DNA of 42,186 nt from Candidatus Zixiibacteriota bacterium (GCA_021163775.1 JAGGTI010000087.1:1-42186), one strand, 5' to 3'. Numbered from the stretch's first letter, positions 10,219-19,617 are shown. Notes: a model not told the origin generated them from the letters alone. Made by a program: numbers and translations.

Positions 10219-12840
10219 ATGAAAAGTAAGTATCTAATCATCTGGCTGGTTCTGACTTTGGCTTTGGGAATCAGAACCGTTCAGCCAGCCACTTTTATAG
10301 TAAACTCACCGGTCGACAGTCACGATGTCGTGCCCGGCGATGGCCTTGCGGCCGACCACACCGATCCGGATTTGGCTCGGTGTACTCTTCGTGCGGCGAT
10401 AGAAGAAGCCAATGCGCAACTCGGATCGGACACCATTCTGGTCCCGTTCAATATCGGGGTGATCTATCTGAATCTTGGTGTCCTGCGTGTGCTGGACAAC
10501 GGCACAGTTCTGACGGGTATCAATGGTCGCCCGATGATTGATGGAGTTCACAACATCATTAACCACGCCACGCTGACCATAGAATCTGACTCCAACTTGA
10601 TCTCCGGCCTGCATTTCCGTCGCGCCCGAGGCGATGCTGTCACTATTACTGGTTCCTACAATACCCTCGGAGATTCAACCGCCGAGAAGCGTCTTCTGCT
10701 CACCGAAAACGGTCTGGACAATCAGAATGCCGCCGCTATACGGATCACCGGTACAGAGGCTACCCACAACCTGGTCATCGGCAACTATATCGGTCTGGAG
10801 GAAAACGGACTGACGGCTTTTGGCAATCGCCACGGCGTTACAATCGAACAAGGAGCATCGGATAACAGGATCGGCACCGGGCAGACCGGAGACCGTAATA
10901 TCATTTCGGGCAACAATGGTTACGGGGTGATAATCTCCGCAACTTCACACTCCAATCAAATAGCTGGAAATTTTGTAGGACCCGATAGCACTGGCAACAA
11001 CGGACCGGGGAATCAACTCGGTGGCATTCTGGTCAAGGACAATGCTCATGACAATCTAATCGGTGCCGAAGATCTCACGCTTGGCAATCTTATCTCCGGC
11101 AACCAGGGAATCGGCATCGAACTGAGTGGCACCGGCGTCACCGATAACACTGTCAACGGCAACCTGATCGGGACTAATCTGTCAGGACGGTACCAACTCG
11201 GCAATTTGGGTGACGGCTTGCGCTTGAGCCAAGGTGCATACAACAACATAATCGGCGGCCCCCATGCCAATTCGGGGAATCTCGTATCGGGTAACGGCGG
11301 TAACGGCATCTGCCTGCGTGGCGAAAATGTTACCGGCAATCTTCTCACAGCCAATTGGGTCGGCCCTACCCTCTCCGGCTACGGAGCACTGGGCAATGGC
11401 TGGATCGACGGCGATGGCATCCTGCTCGACAGTGGCACCCACCACAACACGATTGGCGGCATGACTGAAGCCGAGCGTAACGTCGCCTCCGGCAACTTTC
11501 GGTTTGGTTTGCACCTTGAAGGAGCCGGGACGAACGACAACGAAGTCATCGGCAACTTTTTCGGTGTCAATGGATCCGGGACCAGTTCCCTTGGCAACGC
11601 CGTTGGCGTGGTGATTAGTGGTGGTGCCCAGAGTAACACGATCGGGGGACTGGATGCGAGTTTCCGTAATATCATTTCGGGTAATCGCTCGGACGACTTC
11701 CCTTACGGCGCAGGTGTGTTGATTGAGGGCGAAGGTACCAATTTCAATGCTATCAGTGCCAATATCATTGGATTGGATGTCACTGGGCAGAACCCTCGAC
11801 GCAACGGCACAACCGGGGTAATTATTGGAGGCGGTGCACAATACAACCTGATCGGCGGCGACCATTTTAGCGATGGCAACCTCATTTCTGGTAACGGTCT
11901 TGACGATCCGATTGATGGCCGTGCGGCTGGAATCCACATCTATGGCTCAACTACGGCTCACAACCGAATTGTCAGCAACATCATTGGACTCAATATTGAT
12001 GGCCACGAGATCATCGGCAATAGGGGGCATGGAATCGGTATATACTCTGGATCCTGTCACAACCAGATCGGCGGCGAGACAATTCTCAGGATCAATCAGA
12101 TAGTTGGTAGCGAAGGGGCCGGGGTGTTTATTGCAGGCAGAGAGACCAAATCCAATTTGATTCGCAACAATATGATATATAATAACACAAGTTTAGGAAT
12201 TGACATTCGCGATTCAGCTCAGGCTGGCATCTATCCTCCTACAATAGTTACAGTCAGCCGTCTTGCGACACCGGGACCACGCTACGTAACTGGTCGCGAC
12301 GCCCCTCCTGGCTCCCGAATAGATTTTTATCGTGTTGACCTTCCGCCGGATCCTTCAGGGGCCGGAGAAGGCTCAAATTACCTCGGCTATGGATTTGCCA
12401 ACGCTAATGGATTCTTCACGGCCTATCTGCAACCAGGGCCAGCCGGACCAATTGTTCTCACGGCTATCGCAACCGATTCGTCTAACAACAGTTCCGAATT
12501 TTCAGTAAATGCCAATTCGCCCGATGTTACTTCAGTTGAGGATAACCTTACGGAACTACCTCACAGCTTATTGCTCGATCAAAATTATCCAAACCCATTC
12601 AATGCCGGCACGCTGATCTCTTTCAGCATCCCTCGGGCGGCTGACACCCGGCTGACGATTTTCAATACACTGGGACAAGAAATACTCCGACTCGTGGACC
12701 ATCGCTATTCCGCTGGTAAACATCAGGTTTTCTGGGATGGCAACAACTCTCAGGGCCTTCCAGTGGCCAGCGGCGTTTATTTGTACCGTCTCGATCTCGG
12801 CTACCAGACCGCAGTCCGCAAGATGCTCCTGCTCAAGTGA
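10219..12840 (+). CDS. Secreted CSLREA-type right-handed beta-helix protein with T9SS sorting domain
   Basis: I chose the ATG at 10219 because it begins a normal signal peptide (MKSKYLIIWLVLTLALG); a GTG at 10189 in frame is possible. The product has 873 residues. Residues 55-66 read CTLRAAIEEANA, the CSLREA-domain signature found in front of parallel beta-helix adhesins. From about 110 to 690 there are many repeats of roughly 60 residues in the style N-x-IGG ... NxISGN, with N-G steps at each turn, as in pectate-lyase-like helices. The end (about 785-873) is a sorting domain (NYPNPFNAGTLISF, then SGVYLYRLDLG, ending KMLLLK). It follows the propeller gene by 44 bases and probably shares its transcript. 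A polysaccharide-binding or adhesive role is inferred; no catalytic residues can be claimed. Confidence 0.88.
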   Translation: MKSKYLIIWLVLTLALGIRTVQPATFIVNSPVDSHDVVPGDGLAADHTDPDLARCTLRAAIEEANAQLGSDTILVPFNIGVIYLNLGVLRVLDNGTVLTGINGRPMIDGVHNIINHATLTIESDSNLISGLHFRRARGDAVTITGSYNTLGDSTAEKRLLLTENGLDNQNAAAIRITGTEATHNLVIGNYIGLEENGLTAFGNRHGVTIEQGASDNRIGTGQTGDRNIISGNNGYGVIISATSHSNQIAGNFVGPDSTGNNGPGNQLGGILVKDNAHDNLIGAEDLTLGNLISGNQGIGIELSGTGVTDNTVNGNLIGTNLSGRYQLGNLGDGLRLSQGAYNNIIGGPHANSGNLVSGNGGNGICLRGENVTGNLLTANWVGPTLSGYGALGNGWIDGDGILLDSGTHHNTIGGMTEAERNVASGNFRFGLHLEGAGTNDNEVIGNFFGVNGSGTSSLGNAVGVVISGGAQSNTIGGLDASFRNIISGNRSDDFPYGAGVLIEGEGTNFNAISANIIGLDVTGQNPRRNGTTGVIIGGGAQYNLIGGDHFSDGNLISGNGLDDPIDGRAAGIHIYGSTTAHNRIVSNIIGLNIDGHEIIGNRGHGIGIYSGSCHNQIGGETILRINQIVGSEGAGVFIAGRETKSNLIRNNMIYNNTSLGIDIRDSAQAGIYPPTIVTVSRLATPGPRYVTGRDAPPGSRIDFYRVDLPPDPSGAGEGSNYLGYGFANANGFFTAYLQPGPAGPIVLTAIATDSSNNSSEFSVNANSPDVTSVEDNLTELPHSLLLDQNYPNPFNAGTLISFSIPRAADTRLTIFNTLGQEILRLVDHRYSAGKHQVFWDGNNSQGLPVASGVYLYRLDLGYQTAVRKMLLLK

Positions 12841-12912
12841 CTCACCACCGACGATACCTGTCCTATCAAAGCGCTTTCCTCCGTCCATCCGATCTTTTAT
12901 AATACTCACGAT

Positions 12913-13569
12913 ATGGATCAGTCTGACCAGCCTTCAGACGTCGATCACATCTCCCACCGGATGAGAATGGTCGATGAGCAACTGCTTCGTCGCGGCGTTA
13001 ACGATGCGTCCGTGCTGGCCGCCATGCGCACCGTGCCTCGCCACCGATTTGTTCGTCCGGTAGATATCGATCAAGCCTACGGCGATTACCCTCTGTCGAT
13101 CGACTACGAACAAACAATATCCCAGCCTTTCATCGTTGGCTCAATGACCCAGGAACTACAACTTGACACCGATTCACGAGTTCTTGAAATAGGCACCGGT
13201 TGCGGCTATCAAACCGCGGTCTTAGCTGAAATCGTCCAACACGTGTTCTCGATTGAGCGCATTCCCGATTTGTTACGAACTGCCAACGATTGTCTCAAAG
13301 ACCTTGAATATACCAATATCACTTTAATGCTCGGGAACGGAGCTTTGGGCTGGGAACAGCATGCCCCGTTTGATGGCATTCTGGTGACTGCCGCCGCGAT
13401 GGAGATCCCGCCTGCGCTTCTTCAGCAACTGGCTGATCCCGGCCGGATGGTCATACCGATCGGGCCGGAGAATTTCAACCAGGATTTGGTGTTAATTAAG
13501 AAACGCTACGGCAAAATCACTCAACGGATATTGTACGGCGTGCGCTTCGTTCCCCTGAAAACCAACTGA
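12913..13569 (+). CDS. pcm: Protein-L-isoaspartate O-methyltransferase
   Basis: This cytosolic enzyme transfers a methyl group from S-adenosylmethionine to L-isoaspartyl residues, starting repair of aged proteins. The 218 residues match the family length. Diagnostic pieces are YEQTISQP (65-72), the SAM motif I VLEIGTGCGYQ (90-100), VFSIERIPDLL (111-121), APFDGILVTAAA and the C-terminal VRFVPL. The gene begins 72 bases after the beta-helix gene on the same strand and ends 7 bases from the convergent DUF819 gene. No strong ribosome site precedes the ATG. Confidence 0.95.
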   Translation: MDQSDQPSDVDHISHRMRMVDEQLLRRGVNDASVLAAMRTVPRHRFVRPVDIDQAYGDYPLSIDYEQTISQPFIVGSMTQELQLDTDSRVLEIGTGCGYQTAVLAEIVQHVFSIERIPDLLRTANDCLKDLEYTNITLMLGNGALGWEQHAPFDGILVTAAAMEIPPALLQQLADPGRMVIPIGPENFNQDLVLIKKRYGKITQRILYGVRFVPLKTN

Positions 13570-13576
13570 TGCCTTT

Positions 13577-14767
13577 CTAACCAAAGAAACGACACAGCAA
13601 CGCCGCACCGTAAGCCACCGGGTTGCCGATCGCATAGCCTAACAGGGCCATCAGAATCGACACCGGGACCAGTGCTGGTTTGTGGTACGCGGCAACAATC
13701 GGAGCCGAGGCCGCCCCACCTATATTGGCCGCCGATGCAATCGCGGCAGTGTGAACATCAACCCGGAACAAACGTGCGGCCACCAGTAGAAAGAAACCGT
13801 GGATGAATATCCAGATAAACGCTCCGAGTAGGAACCAGAGCACTGAAACATCAATATTGCTCAGGTCAGCTTTGGCACCCATACGGGCAACGAAAAGGTA
13901 AATCAGCGCCATTGAGAAGGCGTGCGAACTCGGTATCTTACTTGCCGGTGTGAAAGAGAGCGTAACACCAAAAACAGTCACCAGCAGAATCTTGTAAGTA
14001 TTCGCGGAAACTATGATCTGTCCGGCCGCGGTCCGAATCGGTTCCAGTTGACCGGCAATCCAGGTCGATAGTGCTGTAACAGCAAAACCGAGAAATATGA
14101 GGTAAAGGAAATGACGCATCTCCACCTTACCCTTGTCGGTCGTCAACTCTTTCGCCGCCGCTTCCATGCGCTCCAGACGATCCGAAGATACCCGCGTGAA
14201 TTTATGAAACCATCCCGCGAAATTCTTTGAACCCAACATAATCGGCAACCAAATGAGATAGACAGCATTGTCGGCTATAACCGCATAGCCGAATTCCAGC
14301 GAGCTTTCGTCCAACCCAACCATCTGCCCCACCGCCAACATATTACCGGTGCCACCGATCCAACTGCCAGCCAGCGCCCCAAAACCTTTCCAGGCTTCGG
14401 GTCCAAGACCGTGACTAACCAGCATATACGCAATTGGCGCCCCGACAACCACCCCTAACGTACCCAGTAACATAACAAAAATGCCTTTGCCCATCACACG
14501 GATCGTAGCCAACAGGTCAACATCGAGAAGCATGATGACCAGGAACATCGGTAGAATGTTAGCTCCCATAAAATCATACACCGGCGCTTTATTGGGGATA
14601 ACACTAGTGTTTGACAGCACTACCGGAATCAGGTAGATGAAAATGAGTGGTGGAAAATAGTTAAATAGTTTCCAGGCGGTTTTCTTTTCCAGTAAGAAAA
14701 AAAGCGAAGCTACCGCGGCCAGTGCGGCGATGATCCCGGCAGAAGATGTAATCCAGGCGTCTTGCAT
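13577..14767 (-). CDS. DUF819 (YjcL-like) multi-pass membrane protein
   Basis: A 396-residue inner-membrane protein with about ten or eleven hydrophobic segments, a charged cytoplasmic loop in the middle (SSDRLERMEAAAKELTTDKG) and the family's glycine-rich stretches GSWIGGTGNMLAV and ASAANIGGAASAPIVAA. These fit the DUF819 family, which is thought to be transporter-like, but the substrate is not known. The ATG at 14767 has AAGAGG 12 bases upstream. It stands alone, convergent with pcm and divergent from the small RIS-domain gene. The gene looks intact. Confidence 0.87.
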   Translation of the reverse strand: MQDAWITSSAGIIAALAAVASLFFLLEKKTAWKLFNYFPPLIFIYLIPVVLSNTSVIPNKAPVYDFMGANILPMFLVIMLLDVDLLATIRVMGKGIFVMLLGTLGVVVGAPIAYMLVSHGLGPEAWKGFGALAGSWIGGTGNMLAVGQMVGLDESSLEFGYAVIADNAVYLIWLPIMLGSKNFAGWFHKFTRVSSDRLERMEAAAKELTTDKGKVEMRHFLYLIFLGFAVTALSTWIAGQLEPIRTAAGQIIVSANTYKILLVTVFGVTLSFTPASKIPSSHAFSMALIYLFVARMGAKADLSNIDVSVLWFLLGAFIWIFIHGFFLLVAARLFRVDVHTAAIASAANIGGAASAPIVAAYHKPALVPVSILMALLGYAIGNPVAYGAALLCRFFG

Positions 14768-14887
14768 AATGTCTAAGCCTCTTGTCAGATTAAGAGGCCA
14801 ATAAACAGTTGATCGCCGTGCAGAACAAATAGAATTGTGCCTATCTCGATCACTTGCGCAACTCCCCAGAACGAACTATTTTATCGT

Positions 14888-15436
14888 ATGGCAGACAAAA
14901 CATCTTCCTCGCCGCTTCTCAAAGAGCGATATGTCCTAGCCAAGTGCTGTTCACCATCGGAGACCGATCAAATCACCGGCTATTTCAGCTATGACAACCT
15001 GATCAAAGTCCACAGGCATGACTGCGCCAACCTGATCAAAGCCGAACCTGATCGTCTGGTACAACTCGTGTGGAAGGAAATCCTGGCCACCCACAAATTC
15101 CGACCCGGCACCGACTATACTGACTTAGACGCTACCGACTTCGCCATTCTCAAGCATCATCGCGATTACGATATCGACTACTCGCTCAAAGTCGCCCAGG
15201 TGCTCGGACTGGAGAAACAGGAGACGTTCGACCGACATCGGAAACTGCGTGAACTCGGTTTACTGGAGCGAGTTGAGACTCTGATTGTTCAGTACCGCAA
15301 GAAGATCGCGAAGAACAAGTGGATCAAACATCGGAATCACACATATTATAAATTGACCGAGCGGGGCATAGCCTACCTAAATTTTTATCTCGCCGAAAAT
15401 ATCCCGAATATCGAAAGTGACACTAATCGAGAATAG
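14888..15436 (+). CDS. RelA/SpoT-type zinc-finger (RIS) domain fused to a winged-helix domain
   Basis: Residues 12-62 resemble the zinc-finger/RIS domain from the C-terminal half of RelA/SpoT: C20-C21 in LAKCCSP, then D-Q-I-T-G-Y, then H42 in VHRHDC and C46, then RLVQLVW. No hydrolase, synthetase, TGS or ACT domain is present. Residues 82-170 form a predicted winged helix (FAILKHHRDYDIDYSLKVAQ, RKLRELGLLERVE, YYKLTERGIAYLNFYL), resembling DUF2250-type or MarR-like folds. The protein is therefore a small putative regulator of 182 residues. I chose the ATG at 14888 because it begins directly before the conserved domain; a GTG at 14837 would add 17 residues. No good ribosome site is visible for either. 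The function is inferred only. Confidence 0.72.
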   Translation: MADKTSSSPLLKERYVLAKCCSPSETDQITGYFSYDNLIKVHRHDCANLIKAEPDRLVQLVWKEILATHKFRPGTDYTDLDATDFAILKHHRDYDIDYSLKVAQVLGLEKQETFDRHRKLRELGLLERVETLIVQYRKKIAKNKWIKHRNHTYYKLTERGIAYLNFYLAENIPNIESDTNRE

Positions 15437-15544
15437 AACTTGCCTGCAATTACAAATGCAACATATTGAGGTATCAGACGTTTTATTAATGATATTCAAT
15501 GGCTACATTGATGAATATATGAATTCACTTCCTCGGAGGATCTA

Positions 15545-18208
15545 ATGTCCAAAAGAAGTATAACTATTGCCGTGGCCCTGATGCTGGCCTTCTTCCTATT
15601 CGATACCGCCGGTGCCCAGATTCGGGATCATTCAACCGCAAAACAAAAGTCAAAGGCGACTTCCAACGACAAGTCGGGAAAGAACGGTTTGAAACCGTTC
15701 GCCACCCTGATCAAGGACAAGGTCGTTATTGAAGGCCTCTTCACTTTCTATCGTGACACAGTTGATAACAGCATGCTAATGGCGATCAAAGCTGATCAGC
15801 TCGGGCCGTATTACCTGTGTAACATGGCTAAAGGAACCGCCGATGGCTCGTACTACGATACCGGCCCGTTGGGGCGTTCTTTCCCGTTCTATTTCAAACG
15901 GGTAGGCAAGAAAATTATGATGTTGGAAAAAAACCTACGGTTCCGGGCCGATAGTGCCAGCACCATGAGCGATGCTGTGGCTAAAGGGATTTCCGATCAT
16001 CTGTTTGCCAGTATGGATGTCAAGTCGCTACCCAAAGACTCAGCCGGAGCGGTCCTGATTAACCCGTCTGCAATCTTCATTCGCGACGCTGACAACGTCA
16101 GTTACTATCTTGGCCAACGTGCCCGGTTGGGTGTCAGCTTTGACTCCAAGAATAGTTTTTACGAAACCGTCAAATCGTTCCCTGAAAATTCTGAGATCAA
16201 CGTCAAACTACATTTCAAGGCTAATCACAATCTGGGTGGCGTCTCATTACAAAACGGCCGGAGCTTTTTCCACACCTACCACTACTCGTTGTCATCGCTC
16301 CCTGAGACCGATTACGAGCCGCGCCTGGCCGACGACCGAGTCGCCTATTTCATAACCCAGTATCAGGACTACACCAATCTCGACACCCGCACACCGTATA
16401 TCCGCTATATTGATCGATGGAATCTAAAGAAAAAGAACCCAGATGCTCGCATTTCTGAACCGGTAAAACCAATTGTATATTGGATCGACAACGCTGTTCC
16501 GGTCGAGTTCCGCGATGCCATTGCTGAGGGAGTCGAATTCTGGAACCCGGCGTTTGAGAAAATCGGCTTTCGCAATGCCATCGTAGCCAAACAGATGCCC
16601 GACACCGTCGATTGGGATCCGCTTGATGTCCGCTATAGCACGATTCGCTGGATGGTCTCCCCCGGCGCTGGTTACGCTATCGGACCACACCGCGCCAATC
16701 CGTTTACCGGTCAAATCTACGATGCCGACATCTCGATTTCGGTTGATCTGATGCGTTACTTCTTCAACCTGGTTGACGAATTCGTTTTACCGGTATCTAC
16801 TGACGGGCGTATCTTGGACAACACCGAGATTCCTGAGAGAAACGAAGGGATGCAAGAATATAACGATCGACATTGCAACTACGCCGAGGAATTGGCGCGA
16901 GAAGCCGCCTTTGGTCTTTCGTATCTCTTGAGTACTGAAGGTGCTTTCGCTAACAAAGATTCAGTGACACGTGAATACGTCCACGCCGTACTGGTCGAGT
17001 TTGTGGCTCACGAAGTCGGGCACACGCTCGGTTTCCGACACAATTTCAAAGCCTCCTCAATCTACACCCTGGAACAGCTCCGCGATCGCAATTTCACCCG
17101 CACTCACAGTACCGGCGGGACGGTCATGGACTACAATCCGCCGCTCATATCCGGCAAAGGTCAGGTCCAGGGTGAGTTTTTCGCCTCGGTGCCCGGACCT
17201 TACGACGACTTCATGATTGAATACGGCTACTCGGAGTTCGGCGACGTTTCTGTTGAAGAAGAGACTGAACACTTGAAGACAATAGCATCGCGCATAGCTG
17301 AACCACAACTGGCTTACGCCACAGATTTTGATCTCAACGCCTTTGCGGTCGATCCGCTGGCCCAACAACACGATATGGGTAACGACCCAATCGCTTACTC
17401 CGAGCACCAGATCGGCCTTACTCGGGAGCTCTGGCAGAATGCGGCCAACCGTTTTGAGAAATCGGGCGAAAGCTACGAGAAAATCCGTCTGGTTTTCCAG
17501 AACGGCTGGCGGGCCTATCGTGGGGCGGCTCGTATCGTCCCGCGTGTTGTTGGCGGCCTCTATCACAGCAAGAGTTATGTCGGCGATCCCGGCGGTAAGG
17601 TTCCATTTACACCTGTTCCGGCGACTGAACAACGCCGTGCGGTCAAGTTTATATGCGACAATATTTTCGCCGCTGATGCTTTCGATGTCCCGGCCGAACT
17701 ACTTAACAAACTCCAACCGGCTCGTTTTGGCGATTTCGCAGGTACAATCTATCGGTCACCGATCGCTTATCAATGGCACGAGCGGGTGCTCAATATCCAG
17801 CGACGGGCTGTCAACACCCTCTACATTCCACGCACACTCGCTCGCCTGCTCAACAACCTGTCGAGAGTACCCGATGACCAGCCGAAGTACACTATGCATG
17901 ATCTCTTCACCGAGGTACGCCGCTCAATCTGGAGCGAAATCGTCGCCCCGAACAATGTCTCGAGCCTGCGACGACAGTTGCAGATGTTTCACCTGAGACG
18001 TATCATATATATCTATCTGAGCAACGCCTCGGTGTATCCATCGGATGCCCTGACCCTTGCGGCCAACGATCTGGAAATTCTGAAGAACGCCGCACAGAAT
18101 GCTATCCGATCAAAAGCGATTAACGAGATGACTCGGGCACATTTCAAAGAAGTGCTTCGACAAATCAATGCCGCCCTCAGTGCCGATCGGAATTACTTCG
18201 ATTTATAG
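15545..18208 (+). CDS. Secreted zinc-dependent metalloprotease (DUF5117/DUF4953 type)
   Basis: A signal peptide (MSKRSITIAVALMLAFFLFDTAGAQ) and an excellent ribosome site (GGAGGAT, 6-7 bases before the ATG) support this start. The 887-residue product carries a metzincin-like site: H489-E490-V-G-H493-T-L-G-F-R-H499, followed by a likely Met-turn in GGTVMDYNPP. The preceding half (about 80-400) has the strand-rich pattern of DUF5117, and the segment after the active site fits DUF4953, as in large bacterial zinc proteases of the FCB group. It should be exported to the periplasm or outside; no sorting domain is seen at its C-terminus (NAALSADRNYFDL), unlike the other secreted proteins here. It has its own 108-base upstream gap and looks monocistronic. 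Confidence 0.9.
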   Translation: MSKRSITIAVALMLAFFLFDTAGAQIRDHSTAKQKSKATSNDKSGKNGLKPFATLIKDKVVIEGLFTFYRDTVDNSMLMAIKADQLGPYYLCNMAKGTADGSYYDTGPLGRSFPFYFKRVGKKIMMLEKNLRFRADSASTMSDAVAKGISDHLFASMDVKSLPKDSAGAVLINPSAIFIRDADNVSYYLGQRARLGVSFDSKNSFYETVKSFPENSEINVKLHFKANHNLGGVSLQNGRSFFHTYHYSLSSLPETDYEPRLADDRVAYFITQYQDYTNLDTRTPYIRYIDRWNLKKKNPDARISEPVKPIVYWIDNAVPVEFRDAIAEGVEFWNPAFEKIGFRNAIVAKQMPDTVDWDPLDVRYSTIRWMVSPGAGYAIGPHRANPFTGQIYDADISISVDLMRYFFNLVDEFVLPVSTDGRILDNTEIPERNEGMQEYNDRHCNYAEELAREAAFGLSYLLSTEGAFANKDSVTREYVHAVLVEFVAHEVGHTLGFRHNFKASSIYTLEQLRDRNFTRTHSTGGTVMDYNPPLISGKGQVQGEFFASVPGPYDDFMIEYGYSEFGDVSVEEETEHLKTIASRIAEPQLAYATDFDLNAFAVDPLAQQHDMGNDPIAYSEHQIGLTRELWQNAANRFEKSGESYEKIRLVFQNGWRAYRGAARIVPRVVGGLYHSKSYVGDPGGKVPFTPVPATEQRRAVKFICDNIFAADAFDVPAELLNKLQPARFGDFAGTIYRSPIAYQWHERVLNIQRRAVNTLYIPRTLARLLNNLSRVPDDQPKYTMHDLFTEVRRSIWSEIVAPNNVSSLRRQLQMFHLRRIIYIYLSNASVYPSDALTLAANDLEILKNAAQNAIRSKAINEMTRAHFKEVLRQINAALSADRNYFDL

Positions 18209-18705
18209 TTTTCACTGACAATAAGTTCATAGGATGGCCGGGTCACTTGACTCGGCCATTTGAATATGCGGTCAAGAAGTTCGTGGTGTATGTCATCGTA
18301 TGGCGCAATCAAATGACAGTCTGCCGTATACATAAGATTCTTGCAGGGCGGAACCCCTTGGTGGTTCCGCCATTTTGTAGGCGGCATGATTTGTGAGTTG
18401 CAGACGCCCTCGACGGCAGAACCGCTAAAGGGTTCTGCCCTACGCAAGAAGAAGTCAACTGAGAACAGTAGGTCACGCCTACTTTCCGTCACATCCGCGC
18501 AGGCGGATGCCTATGTCTACTCGCGTCCCTGAAAAGCAGTCAAGAATCAGTCTGAAACTTTGCTCCAATGCGGATCAACATCTGTTCTGCAAAGATTGGT
18601 GGTCATAGATTCCCGTCTGCACGGAAATGACGAAGGGGAATACTTTCAGGCGCAGACGAGGGCGTCTGCCGCCCACAAAACCCGTCCATGCGAGAATATA
18701 ACCAA
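18209..18705. other. Palindrome-rich non-coding region
   Basis: This 497-base gap has no credible gene. It contains at least seven hairpins: 18234-18259 (ATGGCCG/CGGCCAT, a possible weak terminator for the metalloprotease), 18347-18371, 18415-18439, 18467-18483 (AGTAGG/CCTACT), 18492-18509 (CATCCGC/GCGGATG), 18610-18627 (TTCCCGT/ACGGAAA) and 18652-18669 (GCAGACG/CGTCTGC). A 13-mer, GCAGACGCCCTCG at 18400-18412, recurs inverted at 18657-18669. It looks like an accumulation site for short palindromic repeats. Confidence 0.7.
18343..18443. repeat. REPIN-like pair of inverted GYAGGG palindromes, element 1
   Basis: A plus-oriented palindrome at 18343-18371 (GCAGGG, then stem GGCGGAACC/GGTTCCGCC) faces a minus-oriented copy at 18415-18443 (stem GGCAGAACC/GGTTCTGCC, ending CCCTAC). 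By hand, 23 of 29 bases match, and one difference is a compensated stem pair (G-C to A-T). Confidence 0.65.
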
Positions 18706-19617
18706 TCACTCCGCAACATCTATAGAGTGTATCTTCGGTTTGCCGCCTCGGCCGAGGACACCGTTTTCATCGGCCGTTTCGTAGAAATACTTGATGTAAT
18801 TCCAGGCATCAACCGCCTTGTCGGCATAGACGAACAGCTTGATATCCTCAGGCGCAATCGTCCCCTGTTCCACCAAGTAATCGAAATCGATCAACCCTTT
18901 CCAGAACTTCTCGCCAAAAAGTATGATCGGCAACGGACGGACTTTTTTCGTCTGAACCAGAGTAAGACCTTCAAACAACTCGTCCATTGTACCGTAACCG
19001 CCGGGAAAGGCCAACAATGCTTTGGCTCTCAGCAGAAAGTGCATTTTGCGGATCGCAAAATAGTGGAACTGAAAACAAAGCTCCGGCGTGATATACGCGT
19101 TGGGTTCTTGTTCCATCGGCAGAGTGATGTTTAGTCCGATCGATTTCGCGTCCACGTCATGCGCACCCCGGTTGGCCGCCTCCATGACTCCCGGGCCGCC
19201 ACCGGTGACGATCACATACTCGTGGTCGTGATGATCCTGACATTCCGACGATACCAACCGCGAAAACTCACGGGCTTCGTTGTAGTACCCCGACTTTTCG
19301 AGGATAGAGCGGGCGATGCGCAGATCGCGTTTCAGCGTAGTGTCACCCGGTTTCTTTTTTAGTCGAACCTCAGCCCGCTTGACCGCTTTCCTGGCTTCGG
19401 CTGGTTCCACTATTCTGGTTCCACCGAACACAACAATAGTCGACCTGATTCTGTTGAGGCGCAACCCGATTTCAGCCTTCAATTGCTCCAATTGTAACCG
19501 AGCCGGTCGGGCAAAGCCAGAGTCAAGAAATTCCATGTCCTTATAGGCAACGCGGTATGCCTTTGAGCGCTTCAATCGGGCTATAGCCTTCTCTTTATCA
19601 AACTTCTTTTTCGCCAT
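18706..19617 (-). CDS. LOG family protein (putative nucleoside 5'-monophosphate phosphoribohydrolase)
   Basis: The Rossmann core carries the two LOG signatures GGGPGVMEA (139-147) and PGGYGTMDE (205-213), which in characterised members bind and split nucleoside monophosphates into base and ribose 5-phosphate. At 303 residues it is longer than the smallest LOG proteins, with an N-terminal, lysine-rich helical extension of about 55 residues (MAKKKFDKEKAIARLKRSKA). The ATG at 19617 has AGGAA about 7 bases upstream. It lies 19 bases downstream of the beta-CASP hydrolase and probably forms an operon with it. The cellular role (nucleotide turnover) is inferred from the family. Confidence 0.88.
   Translation of the reverse strand: MAKKKFDKEKAIARLKRSKAYRVAYKDMEFLDSGFARPARLQLEQLKAEIGLRLNRIRSTIVVFGGTRIVEPAEARKAVKRAEVRLKKKPGDTTLKRDLRIARSILEKSGYYNEAREFSRLVSSECQDHHDHEYVIVTGGGPGVMEAANRGAHDVDAKSIGLNITLPMEQEPNAYITPELCFQFHYFAIRKMHFLLRAKALLAFPGGYGTMDELFEGLTLVQTKKVRPLPIILFGEKFWKGLIDFDYLVEQGTIAPEDIKLFVYADKAVDAWNYIKYFYETADENGVLGRGGKPKIHSIDVAE

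Noticed and set aside
11046-12103. Long frames on either strand inside the beta-helix gene
   Set aside because: They are by-products of the repeated Asn/Gly-rich codon pattern; the main frame has a signal peptide, CSLREA motif and sorting domain.
12898-12903. TATAAT just before pcm as a -10 promoter box
   Set aside because: It lies only 9 bases from the ATG with no -35 match at the right distance; it would require a leaderless transcript, and pcm may be read from the operon upstream.
18193-18784. Open frames of 60-100 codons in the palindrome-rich gap
   Set aside because: They run through hairpin repeats, have no ribosome sites and no domain-like sequence.
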